NCBI GenBank assembly: GCA_963930655.1
Contig: OZ005605.1
Coordinates: 14,391,501 to 14,455,500 of the forward strand
Reading direction: 5' to 3'
DNA: 64,000 bases
From: Myrica gale
Taxonomy: Eukaryota > Streptophyta > Magnoliopsida > Fagales > Myricaceae
Below the pieces are notes generated by a model. It was not told the DNA's origin. It made no database searches and saw only the letters and a program-made list of their open reading frames with translations. Position numbers and translations under genes: made by a program. Below are positions 1 through 13,956 of this stretch, in pieces (position 1 is the first letter of the stretch; each line of letters starts with the position of its first letter).

Positions 1-1273
1 GAGATCGTTGAAGCTAAACAACACAAGCACAAGCGGTTGCATTTAATTTCGTCAATCGTTCTTCCTAAAATCTAATAATTTTTGACGCATCAATTAGTTG
101 CTTCACAATTAGAGGGATCAAACAATTACAGATTTGATATCTAACCAAGAATTAGATTGCAACAAATAATAAACTAGTAGGCCTCCTAGTTATTAAACGA
201 GACAATAATGAAAATTGGCACAGAAGAACATCTGATACTCAAAGCATAAATTGAACAAAGAAAATAAATTAGATCTCACAGTTTTTCTGATTCCGAGGCT
301 TCCGTTTCCCTTCGGCCAAGTATAAAATTTTAGCCACATAGGGCCATGATGAAAACTCTAAGGACAAGTTAGAAGAAAGCGAAGAGAGAGAGGCAGCTGG
401 TTCAGAAGTTTGAAACTTCTATTTTTTACCCCGTTCAACCTAAGTGTTGCAACCCTAGCAAATCTCTCAAATATATTCTAAAACTATAACAATCCAAATC
501 TGACTATTTAAGGAAAATATTAAAAATAAAATAAAGACCTAATAAAACTAGGAAAATGGCGTCTTCCTCTGAAATTTTCGTGCACCAGGTCTGGAAACTT
601 CCCAAAACCAACAGGTCAGATCCACATATTAGAATTGTAATCTACATAATGTTCTAGAACGTCAACAGTGCAGGTTATGGAACTTCAAGCCGATTTTGTC
701 CTTCATGCAGCTAGTATCTCTCATGAAAATTGTAGATCTGTTTCTTGGCGTTCCATAGCATCTTGAATTATGTCAATCAGAGCTAGCATGAGAGAGTTAT
801 GCCCATATTACGAAGTGATATCGAAACTTTCCAAAATTGCCCAATTAACTTTGTTTTGCACTTAACGCCTCCATTTGTATCCTAAATCAAGACATAAGAA
901 TAATGAGTACATTTAGGCATCAAATAAGTATAAAAGACTAAACATTAAGGGAGAGAAATATGACATTTTACATTCTCTTCATTTATTGTTTGTAAGTCAC
1001 CCTCTAGCCGTTGAGGTTTGAGGCGTCACAAGTCCCTAAGTGAAAACTATAAAAATCTTTAATTTCTATGTATGATCTCCCTTCAACCTCATACTCTAAC
1101 TATAGAGCCTTCATCTTTTTCCACAACAGTAAGAAATAACATGTATTATGGTCACTTGTAGGTAAAAGAATTAAAGTTAATATGTTAAACTTTATTGTAT
1201 AAATTTAACATAATAGAGCGTGACAACTTACAAAACTCTCAGTACAATATCCATTAGCCACTCCCCATCCTTA
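1..1273. other. Non-coding DNA, LTR-like, no gene seen
   Basis: No coding signal or long open frame. The minus strand of roughly 1-960 has the texture of a plant Ty3/gypsy LTR: a stretch reading as 'GGGCATAACTCTCTCATGC' followed by 'AGATCTACAATTTTCATG' resembles text common in such LTRs. No termini, PBS or second copy is visible in the window, so this is a weak impression only. Confidence 0.3.
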
Positions 1274-1281
1274 TTAGTAAG

Positions 1282-2943
1282 CATTATGGGTGTTCAACCA
1301 AACCGAGAAATCATGATTCCACCGACACCGGCATCAGCACTGGTGGCCCTTATTTGCAAAAATCCAGGGGTTTAAGCGATTCTCGATTTACCCAGCACCG
1401 GATTCCCGGATACCGGTTAAACTTGATTTTTAAAAAATAAAAATAAAAAGGGTATGTGTTTGCCCCTTGTCATCGTCCCCCTTCGACTTCCCCAAATCAA
1501 TTTCCATTTTCCTACTTTCACTTTCTTTCTCTCTCTCTCCTTTATCACTGATCCTCTCCTTCTTAGTCCCTTGCTCCTTCGCTCTTCTAGGTCCCTTACT
1601 CCTCCGCTCTCTGCTTGACTTTCACATAGACGACGAACTCTCCACATTCTTCTGCTGAATTTTGAAGTCCAGATGATGCGTTTGACTTTGAGCATTGTTT
1701 CCATTGTTTGTGGTTTTTTGGTGTTGGCAAAAATCGATGCTTACTAGGTTTCAAAGCTCTGGGCCGTTTTTGTTTCTCTTCTTTTGTTGTACAGTTTTCT
1801 TTCTGTTACACCATGGAAGGAATTTCGTTTATAAGATTGCAAGATATTGTTTGATTTCAATTTAGTTTAAGCTGCAATTTATTGGGGATTTCTATATGAA
1901 ATTTCGTTTATAAGATTGCAAGCTATTGCTTGATTTCAATTTTGTTTAAGCTGCAATTTATTAATAATTTCTATTTTGGTACTCTAATCTTCTCCTCTCC
2001 CTCATGTTAATTTGGGACACATTGTAGTGGAGTGTGGGGGTTTCACAGCACTCACACTTGCCAAGGACTTGCAAGGGAAGATCAGAGGGCTTCAAGGTTT
2101 TGGGGCTGCTAGACAGGTTTGTGATGAATATTTTTTATTTATAGTCAGTATTATTTTGGTTGAATTGTTAAAAGCTGTGGTGTTAATGTTTGAAGTTTCG
2201 TTAAGGAGAATCTGAACCGCAAGATACCAGAGAAATATCTTCATCCAATTGGAAGAGAATCCGGCATTTTGATTAGGATAGTTTGTTGGTTTACAGAGGA
2301 ATTTAAACAGGGGATTGTTATATGACTGGTGATTGCCATCTGCTATTCCATAAACAAGGATCAGGGTATTGTTTGATGATGCTCTTTTGTGTACTAGAGA
2401 TTGTCATGTTTATTTAGTCCAATAACTTAGCTTCAACGGTTGATATAAGATGTTGGCTGATTTATGATTTAAATTGAATTTGTTGCTTATAAGCTAATTA
2501 AGGTTCACAATATGGAATCCAATGTTCCTGTTGAACGGTTATACGTTTGGTTTTATAAATTATTTTGGCCAGGGTTCCCGAAATTCATGGTTTTTGAGTT
2601 GCATGTTTCTCCAAGTGGCTGTTATATATTGTACTTAGAAAAAAAAGATTGTTATATATTGTTCTTGTGTGAAATTTTTTGGACCAATTTTAGTTTTATG
2701 CTAGTTAATAGTTGGAGGTCTATACAATTCGCAGGTCTTATTTTGGATTTTATTAATTTGGACTTTAGATTCTCATTTTATATGTGCGTAAAATACTATA
2801 AAAATGACCAAATATAAATACAGGTTAACTAGAAACCGTCATCGCTAAGGGCCGATTTTTTCTCTTAACGGTATAGGTGTAGATGACCAATATTTGAAAA
2901 CCAGCCTATCCAGTGCCGGCACCTACATCGGGGTTGAACAGCC
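1282..2943. mobile_element. Non-autonomous hAT-type DNA transposon
   Basis: An 8-bp direct repeat TTAGTAAG flanks the element at 1274-1281 and 2944-2951, which is the hAT signature. The ends carry imperfect terminal inverted repeats: GGGTGTTCAACC near 1287 and GGTTGAACAGCC at 2932-2943. No transposase is recognisable. The interior looks like part of a host gene: a CT-rich leader-like tract at 1500-1620, T-rich intron-like DNA, and a short open stretch at about 2027-2125 preceded by a TTGTAG acceptor-like site. A second short open stretch follows near 2200-2290. I could not identify the donor gene. Confidence 0.72.
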
Positions 2944-2951
2944 TTAGTAAG

Positions 2952-5900
2952 TGTCTTCTTATACAACTTGGCAAAATCCATCAGACTAGTTTCTAGATTT
3001 CTAATAAGAATCTATACTCACTGGTTTGCTAGTGAGAAGGCAATGGTGGTAGATAACTGGATGGATGTAACATCCCTCATATTTAATTATCTTTAATTAG
3101 ATATTATTTGATTAATTATATGATTTGTGGCTGATTTAATTTGCAAAAGTATTACAGGCTATAATGAATGCAATAAAATTCATAAAACGAACATCCAAAA
3201 TCTCAAATAAAATCCAACACAAACACTGCTACCTTTACTACAAACTCTGACAACTTTTTACACAAACCCAATACTTTTAAAACAAATTAGGGAATTTGGC
3301 AACTTAGTCCCTGGGTTTATACCCCTTTGGCAAATGGGTCCTTGGATTTCAAATTTCAAAATTTTAGTCCTTGGGTTTTCGTTGTTTTACAAAATGGTCC
3401 TTCCGTCAGGGATCCGTTAGTTTCCCTAACGGAAGGCCACATCAGCTGACAACTCAGCAGCTGATGTGACAATGAAAATTGACAGTTTAGTCCTTAAGTT
3501 TAACGTCGTTTTATGTTTTAGTCCTTAGGTTTAATTTTTTAAATTTTTAGTCCTTCAATTTACATTTTCTAACTAAATAGTCATTCCATCAAAAATTACT
3601 GTTCAAATTTTGAAATACAAATTTGGCCTTGAATATTGAATAATAACATGTCATTTTTAGTTTTGACAATTTTAATAACACATTTAATAGGAATAAAAAA
3701 ATTCAAAATTCAATTTAAATATTCAAAAATCTACAATTTTCATTAAAACTCTATCTCTTGAATAGTAAAAAGTTCTAAAAGTTACAAATATATTTATTTT
3801 TTTTAAAGAAAGAGAATATGAGTGTTTTCTCCTCTTTTAGTATTTTCAAATTCTTTCTTAAAAAAATTATAAATACTTTTTCACCATACTCCAATACTTT
3901 TTATTAAAAAATTATATCAAATCATCTCTCTATACATTTGACAAACTTCAATAAAAAAATAAATATCTTTAAAATTTTACATCAACTTTTATACAAAAAT
4001 TTATAAAACTCCAATCTAAATATTCAGATTTCTATGAAAATCCTTAAAATATTACATTTTTTATACACCAGTTTCGTTACTAAATTTATTTGGCTAACTA
4101 AAATAAATAATATGTCATGTTATGTTCTACTAGTGTACTCTTATCTTCAAATCACATAATGTCCTAATTCTCACTTTATACTCTTTTTATTTTAATTAAA
4201 TTGCTAAAGGTGAAAGTATTTACTTTTGCTAAATGTATTTTTATTTTCTTTATTTTCTATTATGAGCAACGTACTGAATATTTTCCTTTATTATTAATTT
4301 GAAGTGCTCTCATTTAGAAATTTGATAAGGAATAATTTAGTTTATAGTATTTATAGAAGCTTCTAATTGTCAATAGAATTTAAAAAGAAGAAAAAGGGAT
4401 TAAGGCTTGGACCGAGGATTGAGTGGCTGTGGGCTCATTTAGAGGGCTGGAAGCTTTGGATTGGTGTGCCTCAAAAGTTTAATTATTTATTTAAAACCTA
4501 ATGGGTCTTGGAAAACTAGGCTTGAATTGAGTTTAAATCGACTTGTATTTGGGCTTCAAAAGTCCAGCCCAAGTACCGAGAGTGTTTGGGTTATGGGTTC
4601 TGATCAACCATTTGTTCTGAAACCGTCCACATTCTAGACGTCTCAAATCCATTCTGTCTTCCATTGTCTTCCACAAAAGGTAGAATGTCTATTTGAACAA
4701 AAATGGAGCCTCTCATATTCCTGAAGCTTCATTCGTCCGAGCGCTCTAAATTTGACTCTTTTATTTTTTTTTATTTTTCTGGAGGGGAGGGAAGATTGTA
4801 TTTTCTGTTGAGTAATAAAATGGACATGATAATATGGTGGACCAAAAATGTACTCAAACAATGGAAGGCGTACGTGAACTACAACCAAAAGTCATTTGAT
4901 TTGATTTGGATTGATGTTCACATGCTAACTCATACACTTGACTACACCTAATGAAAAATAAAAGTAAGACACTTATGACAATTGTTGCCCATCTTTATTA
5001 CATGACACGGTTTCCTTAAGGTCAGACACCAACAAAAACGAAAGAGACAAAAAGACTTGTCCAGAAACATGCGTAGCTCACTTGAAGACATAAATTGCCA
5101 TTTGCTGGACAATTTTCTATACCTGTCCAGAATACCCCTTCCTCGGGGATGACAGGGACAGGAAATGCAATAGCCAACGATAGAGAACACTTGAACCAAA
5201 TCTAAAAAGTCACTTTCTGATGGGTAAAACAGACATTTTCAACCAAAAAAAGGGGGGACATTTAGGAGATTGTACTTTTCACATTCAGGGTTAAAAAACA
5301 AGACCAATTTCATCTAGTTATAATTTGTTTAAGGATAAAGTCGTTTCTTCACAAGCAAAATGATCACACGTGCTGTGCAAGTGAGTTATTGGACGTCCAA
5401 GTCCAAGTCCAAGATGATAGAGAATCTAACTAGACAGTGCAATTATCTAAAATTGATAATTGGTGGATAAAATATCCCAAACATTGTAGTTCAAGATGTT
5501 AAATAAACATGTACGTCTCCTCAGACTACTACAATTCATCAATTTGTACCTTTTATTAGAAAAAATTAAGATCATGCACGCTACATGAAATATCTTTAGC
5601 CTATTTCAATTAAATATTCATTTAAATGCATAAATTTGTGAATTTTGATCTTTTGAAAACTGAATACGATTAACTTAGTAATTTAAACTCAAAAGTGATA
5701 TTGGCCCTAAGTTTGAAAATGCAAAGTAATTTAATCTCGAAACTCTACATTATGCTGTCAACAATAAATATATCCAATTACTTACTCACAAAAGTATTAT
5801 TGATCAGCAATAAAATCTCACAGATAGCATGACAGGAATAGCAACCCCAATTAAATTAGAAATATTTACTATCATGATATACAATAATCTCATGGTACTG

Positions 5901-5960
5901 GTATAAACTATAATACTAAACTTATCTTATTTAATGGAAATTGATCACATGAAACAAGTC
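2952..5960. other. AT-rich intergenic DNA with repeats, no gene seen
   Basis: No supported gene in about 3 kb. At 3300-3570 there are five direct copies of a TTTAGTCCTTGGGTTT-like motif around a perfect hairpin (TCCGTTAG at 3413-3420 and CTAACGGA at 3426-3433); such blocks are often seen in MULE terminal regions. At about 3815-4030 the sequence resembles the AT-rich MITEs found elsewhere in the window. The short open frames at 4643-5199 are random-looking and have no recognisable domain. The 3' end of the ACD11-like transcript probably reaches into about 5900-5987. Confidence 0.5.
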
Positions 5961-5987
5961 GAAGTAATCAGGTTACAACCCTTTGTT

Positions 5988-8900
5988 CTACCAATCTATA
6001 CCCAATTCTCTTGAGAGGAAGAGTCTGTCAATGTACAGGCTTAGAGGAGCAGATGTAGCAATATAACTTTGCATTTCAACCCTTGACGATTCCTCTGAAA
6101 GCAACCATATGTCATTAGTGGTGCTATAAATATAAACAAATGAAAAACTAGAAACCAAACAACACAAGATTCCCCTCCCAGCTGCCTCAACCGGGTAACT
6201 TTTTTTTTTTTCACTTCCTGGTCACACAAAGACTCATTTATGAAAAGAAGGATTACAGATGCAAATATACTTTGGTTTGCATTAATAAGCCCACATCCTT
6301 ACTCTCTGATCGGCAAAGAGAGAAACACCCATAGGCCCTAAGGTTTCGGAGTAACGTCAAATTGAGTCAAATGGGTATTAGTTCAAAACAATCAACTGCG
6401 TCACCTATTGAATGCATCTAGAAAAGTTGTTTAAATACAAAAGCCCAGTAGCAGGAAAGCGTTGTGATAAATTTATTGACACTGTTAACTGAACAATTGT
6501 ACTAATTGCTTCATGAACTCACCATCTTCATTGAGATTCTTCAACAGCTGTACCTTTGTAGGAATGGTATACATCCCTGCAGCTACGGCTTTCCTGATAG
6601 CCCACCCATGGTGGGGAGCAAACACTTGTGTATAGGCCTTCGAAGCTGGATCCCTTAGGGAATTCCCTCTGCCATATGATCGTCAGCAACTGTTAGAACT
6701 CATTGAATCAAGCACAAAACATCATCTTCAACATCAAAGCTAATCATGCAAATAGATAAAAATTTATAAATTTCTACTCAGAAAAGGAAATGTACTATTA
6801 TTTTCTTGGTAAGTTAAATTTTTTGTATCTAATAGCCTAGTGGATTTGACAAGACATATTTTCAGGACTACTGCATTAGAACCCAAGAATTTAAAACAGT
6901 ATTAGCTCTCCTTGCTGTGATGGAATCTAACCATTCGCTGTTAAGAGTACGTTCTGCTACTGGGATAAATTGGAATCTTGGAGAGAGAAGCATTTCTATT
7001 TCCCTCGTTTTGTACCAACTGACAAATCCACTGAAGGTATTCATGTAGTACATGAAAGTTCTTATCTAGACCACCTCAAATAGTTGAATCATGTAAAATA
7101 TATCTCAAGGTTATTGTATTTATATACAGGGAGTCCCAATAGAAATTTGATAAAAGAAAGTAATATATAATTTCCAAAGAATGGCTGCTTTTCAACAGTA
7201 TACATTCTACAGTTATAAACAAATCCATGGCCCTATTGCCAGCACGACCTAGTTCCTCACCAACTATTGATACACAACCACATAACAATCACCAAGTTCT
7301 GCAATGAAATTCTGACCTAACCAAATGTAGTTGATGCTCTCATCCCAATTCTAGAAATCCAACCCCCCCCTAAAAAAAAAAGATACAACCACACCTTTAA
7401 AGTACTTCTCTACTTTCATGAAACCCGTATATAAATGAATACCCTCAAGGACATTGAATATCCAATCCATTTGAAAAGGAAACTGGTATTCTTGCCCACT
7501 TCACTGTTCTTTTGTATCTACTTCGGTTTTCACAATGTTACATCCCATATGTTCGTATTTCGACTGATTGGTGGTTCTAAAGTCCCTCGAAGAAGTTGAA
7601 GATCTGAGCAAGGTTTTCTTATCTTAGGAGAATCAGACCTCGTATTATACGGTCGAGTAACTACATAATATAACCTTTAAGATTTACACATTGTCTAAAT
7701 TGTTTCCCTCTTTCCTTTCATTCCTAGGGAATAGGGTCAGGACGGATTTTTATTCTTTTCCCTTGCGGTTGTGATGGGGAAGGGGGCATGAATTCCTAAA
7801 TAATGATTCAATCGACAAATTTTCTAATGTAGACAACACCCGTGTCAATAAAATGGTCTAGTGATCTATTTGAGGGTGAAAATTTTGAGTATTGGGGTTG
7901 GGGAAATATTATAAAGTAAAGATATGTTATGGGAGTTGGTGAAAAAGTAAAGAGAGAGAAGATTTTTAATAAGTATTATAATAATAATAAATTATGTGGT
8001 GAATTTTTTATGATTGAGCCCAAATATTTGGGCACCAAACATACCCGATGATTAATATCAAGACAGCCCCAAAGAACTGATCCCTATCCAAAAGAAAACA
8101 GTTTATTGATAAATGCACCAGCGTCTTCTTCAAAAAGTGGAATTTTTTCACTTAGCTTCTTTTCCAGTTCTTGTATCAACATATTACCCAGATTCTCTTA
8201 TTGAAAATTCCAATTTGACTACTTCATGCTAGTGTCATTCTTCAGTAATCAATTCAACATATGCCTCCAAACACACTGAATAGAAATAAGAAATTTTCTG
8301 GTGACTCAACACTATCATGTAAAGAGTTATTTGGATTGAGCAAAACGCTAATAAAGAAGTTAAGGATATACGTACTCCGTTGCTAGCATCTGCTCAAAGA
8401 GTACCCTGACCATGTCAAGGCCACGTTTCACTTTCAAGAGGTTTCTCGAATGACTTCCAGCTTTCCTTACAGTGTTCGCCTCTATATCTCGATCAAGCAA
8501 AGCCTGCAAGGTCCCAATAGACTTCGACGCCTCTGCAAGATCTTTAACCTGTGCTCATCAAGCAGCCAATCAATTAAGACTAAAATAGTCAAAATCATAT
8601 ACGGATTATATATATTTATCCTCGTTATTGGGTTATCATGTCCAAATGGTATGGACACAGCCCTAGATTTGACGTTCTTGGTCGTTGAAGAAATCTAGAA
8701 AAAGACAAAAAAAAAAAAAAGATTGGCACTTTGGCAGTTTAAATTTCAACTTTATTTTCCATTAAAATATCCTCTGCAATCAAGCAGGACAGTACTCACT
8801 ATTATTCACAAGTAAAGAGTTGGAACTTCATTTGGTTGCCAAGACAACAGAGAAAGATATCGAGCCATCGAGGAATACATAAGTACCGGGTAAATGGAGT

Positions 8901-9386
8901 CAAAATGGCAGTTCATTTCGTTTTCCTACAAATTTATTGGGTGTTTGATAAGAAAACTGAGAAAGAACGGCATGTAAACTCCAATACATACTATTGTTCT
9001 ATGAAGAGGTAATAAATCGCAGACAAAAAGGTTGGTTTAAATTATATAACTCTCGAAATAGTTGAGCTTCTATTCTCTCTTTCTACGATCACCACGAGAA
9101 ATCGACGGCTTTAAACATGTTAATTCAATACCGTACGTGGATTGGAGTTTTCTCCGGAACCAAGAAGGGTTGAAAGAGATTGGGCGCGGTGTACCTTGGC
9201 GACGTAGTCCGTCTCCGCGAACTTGAAGGCGATGCCCAAGCAGCCAAAGAGAGGCGAGAGGAGAGAGCACGCCCGGGAGAATGGCGCGACCTCCACGTCT
9301 GCAATTTGGGAATCAACTGTGGCTGCGAGCTCCTTGAACGCCTCCGATATATTCCTCAGTGGCTTCCCGTCGTCCAGGTCCGCCAT
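5988..9386 (-). CDS. ACD11: ACD11-like sphingolipid (ceramide-1-phosphate) transfer protein, GLTP fold
   Basis: Coding exons on the minus strand are 9386-9195, 8548-8376, 6668-6523 and 6094-5988; all junctions are GT-AG and the frame is kept, giving 205 aa with a TAG stop. The ATG at 9386 opens MADLDDGKPLRNISEAFKEL, as in ACD11 proteins. The whole chain is one glycolipid-transfer-protein domain: SPLFGCLGIAFKF, then DYVAK, KAGSHSRNLL, VFAPHHGWAIRKAV, and the family C-terminus LGIDW. D60, K64, R99, the K103-R106 basic patch and H142 fall where the lipid phosphate-binding centre of Arabidopsis ACD11 lies, as I recall it. ACD11 is a small cytosolic protein that moves ceramide-1-phosphate between membranes; its loss in Arabidopsis triggers programmed cell death. 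If read through, the third exon would end at a false stop about 36 nt beyond its GTGAGT donor, but splicing there restores the conserved C-terminus. Intron 2 holds a MITE. The gene looks intact. Confidence 0.93.
7868..8041. repeat. MITE, family B, in intron 2 of the ACD11-like gene
   Basis: AT-rich segment with the family hallmark GGGAGTTGGTGAAAAAGTAAA followed by GAAGATTTTTAATAAGTATT-like text, bounded by imperfect inverted ends (ATTTGAGGGTG on the left, TTTGGGCACCAAAC on the right). The same layout recurs at 18794, 28653 and 45679. Confidence 0.6.
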
Positions 9387-9604
9387 TGCAGGAAGATGTC
9401 TCTATCTCTCTCAACCCGGTCAACCTTTGGTTTAGAGAAATCGGAAATTTCTTTGCTGTTGTCTCGAATGGAAATGGAAAAAACTTTATAAGCAAAAAGA
9501 CAGAAAAAGAATAGAAATGGAATACGTATTCTGTTACTAAGCAAAGATGCTCAAAAAAAAAAAAAAAGCAAAGATGCTCAGCTACACAAGCTAAAAAATC
9601 ATAA

Positions 9605-9827
9605 TATTAGGGATGTTTGGTTTATAAAAACTTGTAAAATTAGAATTTATATATTAGAGTTTTATAAATTTTTGTATTAAAGTTGGTGAAAAGTTTTAAA
9701 AATATTTAATTTTATTAGCATATGTAAAAAAGTGTATAAGAGGGATGATTTGATGTAATTTTTTAATAAAAAAATATTAGAGCCGGGTGAAAAAGTAAAT
9801 AGAGAAAAGATTTGTTAATTTTTTTTT
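9605..9827. repeat. Left half of a MITE split by the MULE
   Basis: AT-rich MITE-type sequence (GGGATGTTTGGTTTATAAAA at its left end, then GTGAAAAAGTAAATAGAGAA). It stops where the MULE terminal repeat begins. Matching AT-rich text resumes at 17317 and ends near 17455 with CAAACGAACTTTG, which is roughly the inverse of the left end. The two halves fit one element of about 360 bp. Confidence 0.5.
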
Positions 9828-10548
9828 GAAAATTTGACAATTTGGTTCTTTAGTTTTGACCTTTATGACAAAATAGTTACTAGGATTTTTTTTTTTTTTC
9901 TAGTCAATGAGTCCATATGCTTGTGACTTTTTACTCCTTTTGTCACTCCTTTTGTCTTTCTAACGGAATCAACCAACACGTAATCACCTTCTTCGGCTCA
10001 GCTTCATTAATCCACAAAACAACTAAACGACCTACAGCTTTTTTTCTTCTTCTTCATTTTAGCCGTTGAACTCGAAGGATAAAGGAATAATGTTCCGCCA
10101 GAGTTGTCAGCTTTGATGGGTTAAGAGAAGGTGCAGTTGACAACGACGACAGAGGATAACAAGTGTTGTCAACAACAGCTTAAGCTCTGCTACAAAGTTC
10201 CAAACTCCCACTACCAACAACTTCTTCTCCCTCTCTTTCTCTTTAGCCGCAAAGTATGTCATGTGTCGCCACTTCTCTCTTTGAACTAGGAGCGGGCGTG
10301 GCTAGCTTGCTGGCAAGTGTTTCCCCTCTCTTGGACAAGTATCTTCAGTTCATAATTCTCAATCAAGATTATCACCCAAATGTTAAGCAGTCGATCAAAA
10401 GATATTAATGATAATATATAGCAACAAAAATCCTAATCGTATGCATAAAACATCAACAAAATACAGGGTAAGGCCATGGTGTACCATAACAGGAAAGAAA
10501 TATAAGCGCTAGGTGAAAGGATCTCATAACTCCTAGTAGTAAGAAAAT

Positions 10549-10908
10549 TGATGATGCCAAAATCACCAAGAGTCGGGAGCCGATCAAACCTGAAAGGGAA
10601 CAAGAAGAGGAGCGGTGTTGGATGTTGAGACTCCAATGTCTAAGTTAGATCTAAAGAAGAGTTTAGTCTAATGAAGTAATTAAACCTAGAAAATATAATG
10701 GGGGTACCGGTCTTATATAGGATGCGGGTGCCACAATCATAAAAGGGAGTTTAATACTGTGAGCACTAGGACTCCTTAAAGAACCAGGCGGGAAGATATG
10801 GGGGGTTAATTCATATTTGTGCGGCCTGGGTGCCTTGAACACGCCTATGGTCTTAGGCAGGAACGTAGATGGGTTAGTATATTTTGATGGGCTGGGCCGG
10901 TCATATTA
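10549..10908 (-). repeat. 3' LTR of the Tat-type gypsy element
   Basis: Aligns with 15911-16275 along its length; shared landmarks are TAAGTTAGATCT, AGAAAATATAATGGGGGTAC, CTTATATAGGATGCG and CCTTGAACACGC. It ends with TG at 10549 on the plus strand. Its inner edge is fused directly to integrase sequence, so its first bases appear lost. Confidence 0.8.
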
Positions 10909-10914
10909 CTTACA

Positions 10915-11530
10915 CGGTAGGTATGAACGCTCATTTCTACTGGGACCATGGATATCGTGCCATAAGCAAGACTGAACGGTGTCTCTCCTATAGGAGTTCG
11001 AGCTGTTGTTCGATAGGCCTAGAGGACTCCTGGAAGTTTTTCTGCCCATGCTCCTTTTCTACTGTTGAGTTTAGCCTTAGCATGTTAACAATTGTCCGGT
11101 TTGTGACCTCTACTTGCCCATTAGCTTGAGAATTGGCAGCCAACTGTCGAATTGCCTTCCATTGTCGGAGATTAGAACTCTTGGTATGCCGAATCTATAT
11201 ATGATAGAGGACCATACAAACCTCCGGATATGTTCTTATGTGATGGATGCTAAAGTTTGGGCTTCTACCTACTTAGTGAAGTAGTCGATCGCTACTACCA
11301 AGAACTTCACTTGCTCTTTCCCCGAGCAAAAAATATCATACGATGTCGATTCCCCACTGTGAAAAGGGCCATGGGGAACTGACCAAGGTAATATTTTTCA
11401 CTAGCAGTCATTGGATGGTTACGTTGCGCTGACACTTGTCCCAGCTTTTTACCATGACCCTCCTCTTGCATAGTTCCTGCATATCCCTTCGTGGATTTCC
11501 CAGATAACATACTCTCCTTCAAGGGGAGCT
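10915..11530 (-). pseudogene. Integrase of the Tat-type gypsy element, broken
   Basis: Broken frames on the minus strand spell integrase blocks in order: PWPFSQWGIDIV, then VVAIDYFTKWVEA, then QANGQVEVTNRTIVNML, then TPFSLAYGT with VPVEM near the end. In the family this enzyme inserts element DNA into the host chromosome. Stops and frameshifts break it several times. It ends abruptly at the 3' LTR, so the usual C-terminal part is missing. Confidence 0.75.
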
Positions 11531-11929
11531 AGGTATCGGAGGAGAGGTCCGGAGAAACTTCATTTGTAGAGCTCATTCAATTGTATTGTGTACTGAGTAG
11601 CCTTCATTCATATTTTTCTAGCCTCTCCTCTATCAACTGAGAGATCTTCGGAAAGGAGAAAACGGTTGATTGGTACACCCCACCATTCCCCTTGGATTAT
11701 TTACCACACCACATGTGTTGAAGCAAATGGAAGGCTTATCCAAGAGTTTAAGGGGGACATCTATATGACTCTCCACATAGTAAGGGTTTGAAGCCATCTG
11801 AGCCAAGTTGTTGGCCAGGGAATTATCCTCGCGAGGTATCTACTTTATGGAGAAATGTTTAAAGAGATGTGTAAGTTCCAGTATACGAGCCAAATACACT
11901 TTCATATTGTCTCCTTTTGCTACAAACTC

Positions 11930-12760
11930 CCCTCTGACTAGGCCAACCACAAGTTAGGAGTCGTTGTGCATGTTGATTCCATCAGCACCCAAGAAACTTG
12001 GGATGCTAAGGCCTGCTAGGACGACTTCGTACTCGGCTTCATTGTTTGTAGCTTTGAAGTTGAACCGGAGGGCGTATCGTACGATCATCTGATCGGTGAC
12101 ATCAAAACCAAGCCTGCACCACTGGCCCACTTGTTTGAGGAGCCATCGACATGAGCAGTCCAGACATGTTTCGCTCAGGGAGGGTTGCTCTAGCGAGTCG
12201 CTCGAGCTATGTGTACATCTTCAATTTCAAACATAAAATCAGCTAGGACCTGTCTGCGAGTTGCTGTGTGGGGTTGGTATTTGATGTCAAACTCACCTAA
12301 ATCAATGACCCATTGTGTCAATGCCCGGAGGTTTCGATGTTTTGTAATGCTTTCTTTAACGGTAGGCTGGTGAGAACTACAAGTGTGTGAGCTTGGAAAT
12401 ATGGTCCGAGCTTCCGTGTTATGACAAGGAAGGCAAATGTCACTTTCTCTATAGTGGAATATTATTCTTCGACCCCTCGTAGAGCCTTGCTGATATAGTA
12501 TATGGGACGTTGGTGTCCGTCCTCTTCGTGGAGCCGGACGGTGCTTGGGGCCCAGTCGATGACGGCTAGGTATAGGTAGAGTATCGCCTTGGTTCGGATG
12601 ACTGAGTAATGGTGGGCTGCTAAGATATTCTTTAAGCTGAGCGAACACCATGGTACACTAATCAGTTCATGCAAAGCTGGTGTGGAGAGTTTTGAAGAAT
12701 GACAAACATTTGTCGGAAGATCGGGATATGAACCGATTGAGGGCCAATACTTTGCCAATG
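11930..12760 (-). pseudogene. Tandem RNase H domains of the Tat-type gypsy element, broken
   Basis: The upstream part (about 12760-12190) is the RNase H that follows RT: FAQLKEYLSSPPLLSHP and ALTQWVIDLGEFDIKYQP are family text, in different frames. The downstream part (about 12170-11940) is the extra archaeal-type RNase H with DGSSNKWASGAGLVL and FNFKATNNEAEYE, whose D and E residues are catalytic in the family. Frameshifts separate the pieces. The double RNase H places the element in the Tat group. Confidence 0.75.
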
Positions 12761-12825
12761 AGATGTTGCATCTCCTGCATGGTGTGCGGGGGTTGTAACT
12801 ACATGATGGCTTGTATCTTTTTTGA

Positions 12826-13882
<1,057 letters not shown>

Positions 13883-13956
13883 TATCTGGCAAGATTCACC
13901 TTTGAGGGCAGAGTAGTAACAATCTCAAGCAGCCCACTGATATTCTTTGACAACAT

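Noticed and set aside
6487..6522. Apparent C-terminus of the ACD11-like protein at the in-frame stop near 6485
   Set aside because: A consensus GTGAGT donor lies just before it and the conserved tail ending LGIDW is found downstream at 6094-5988 with a proper acceptor.
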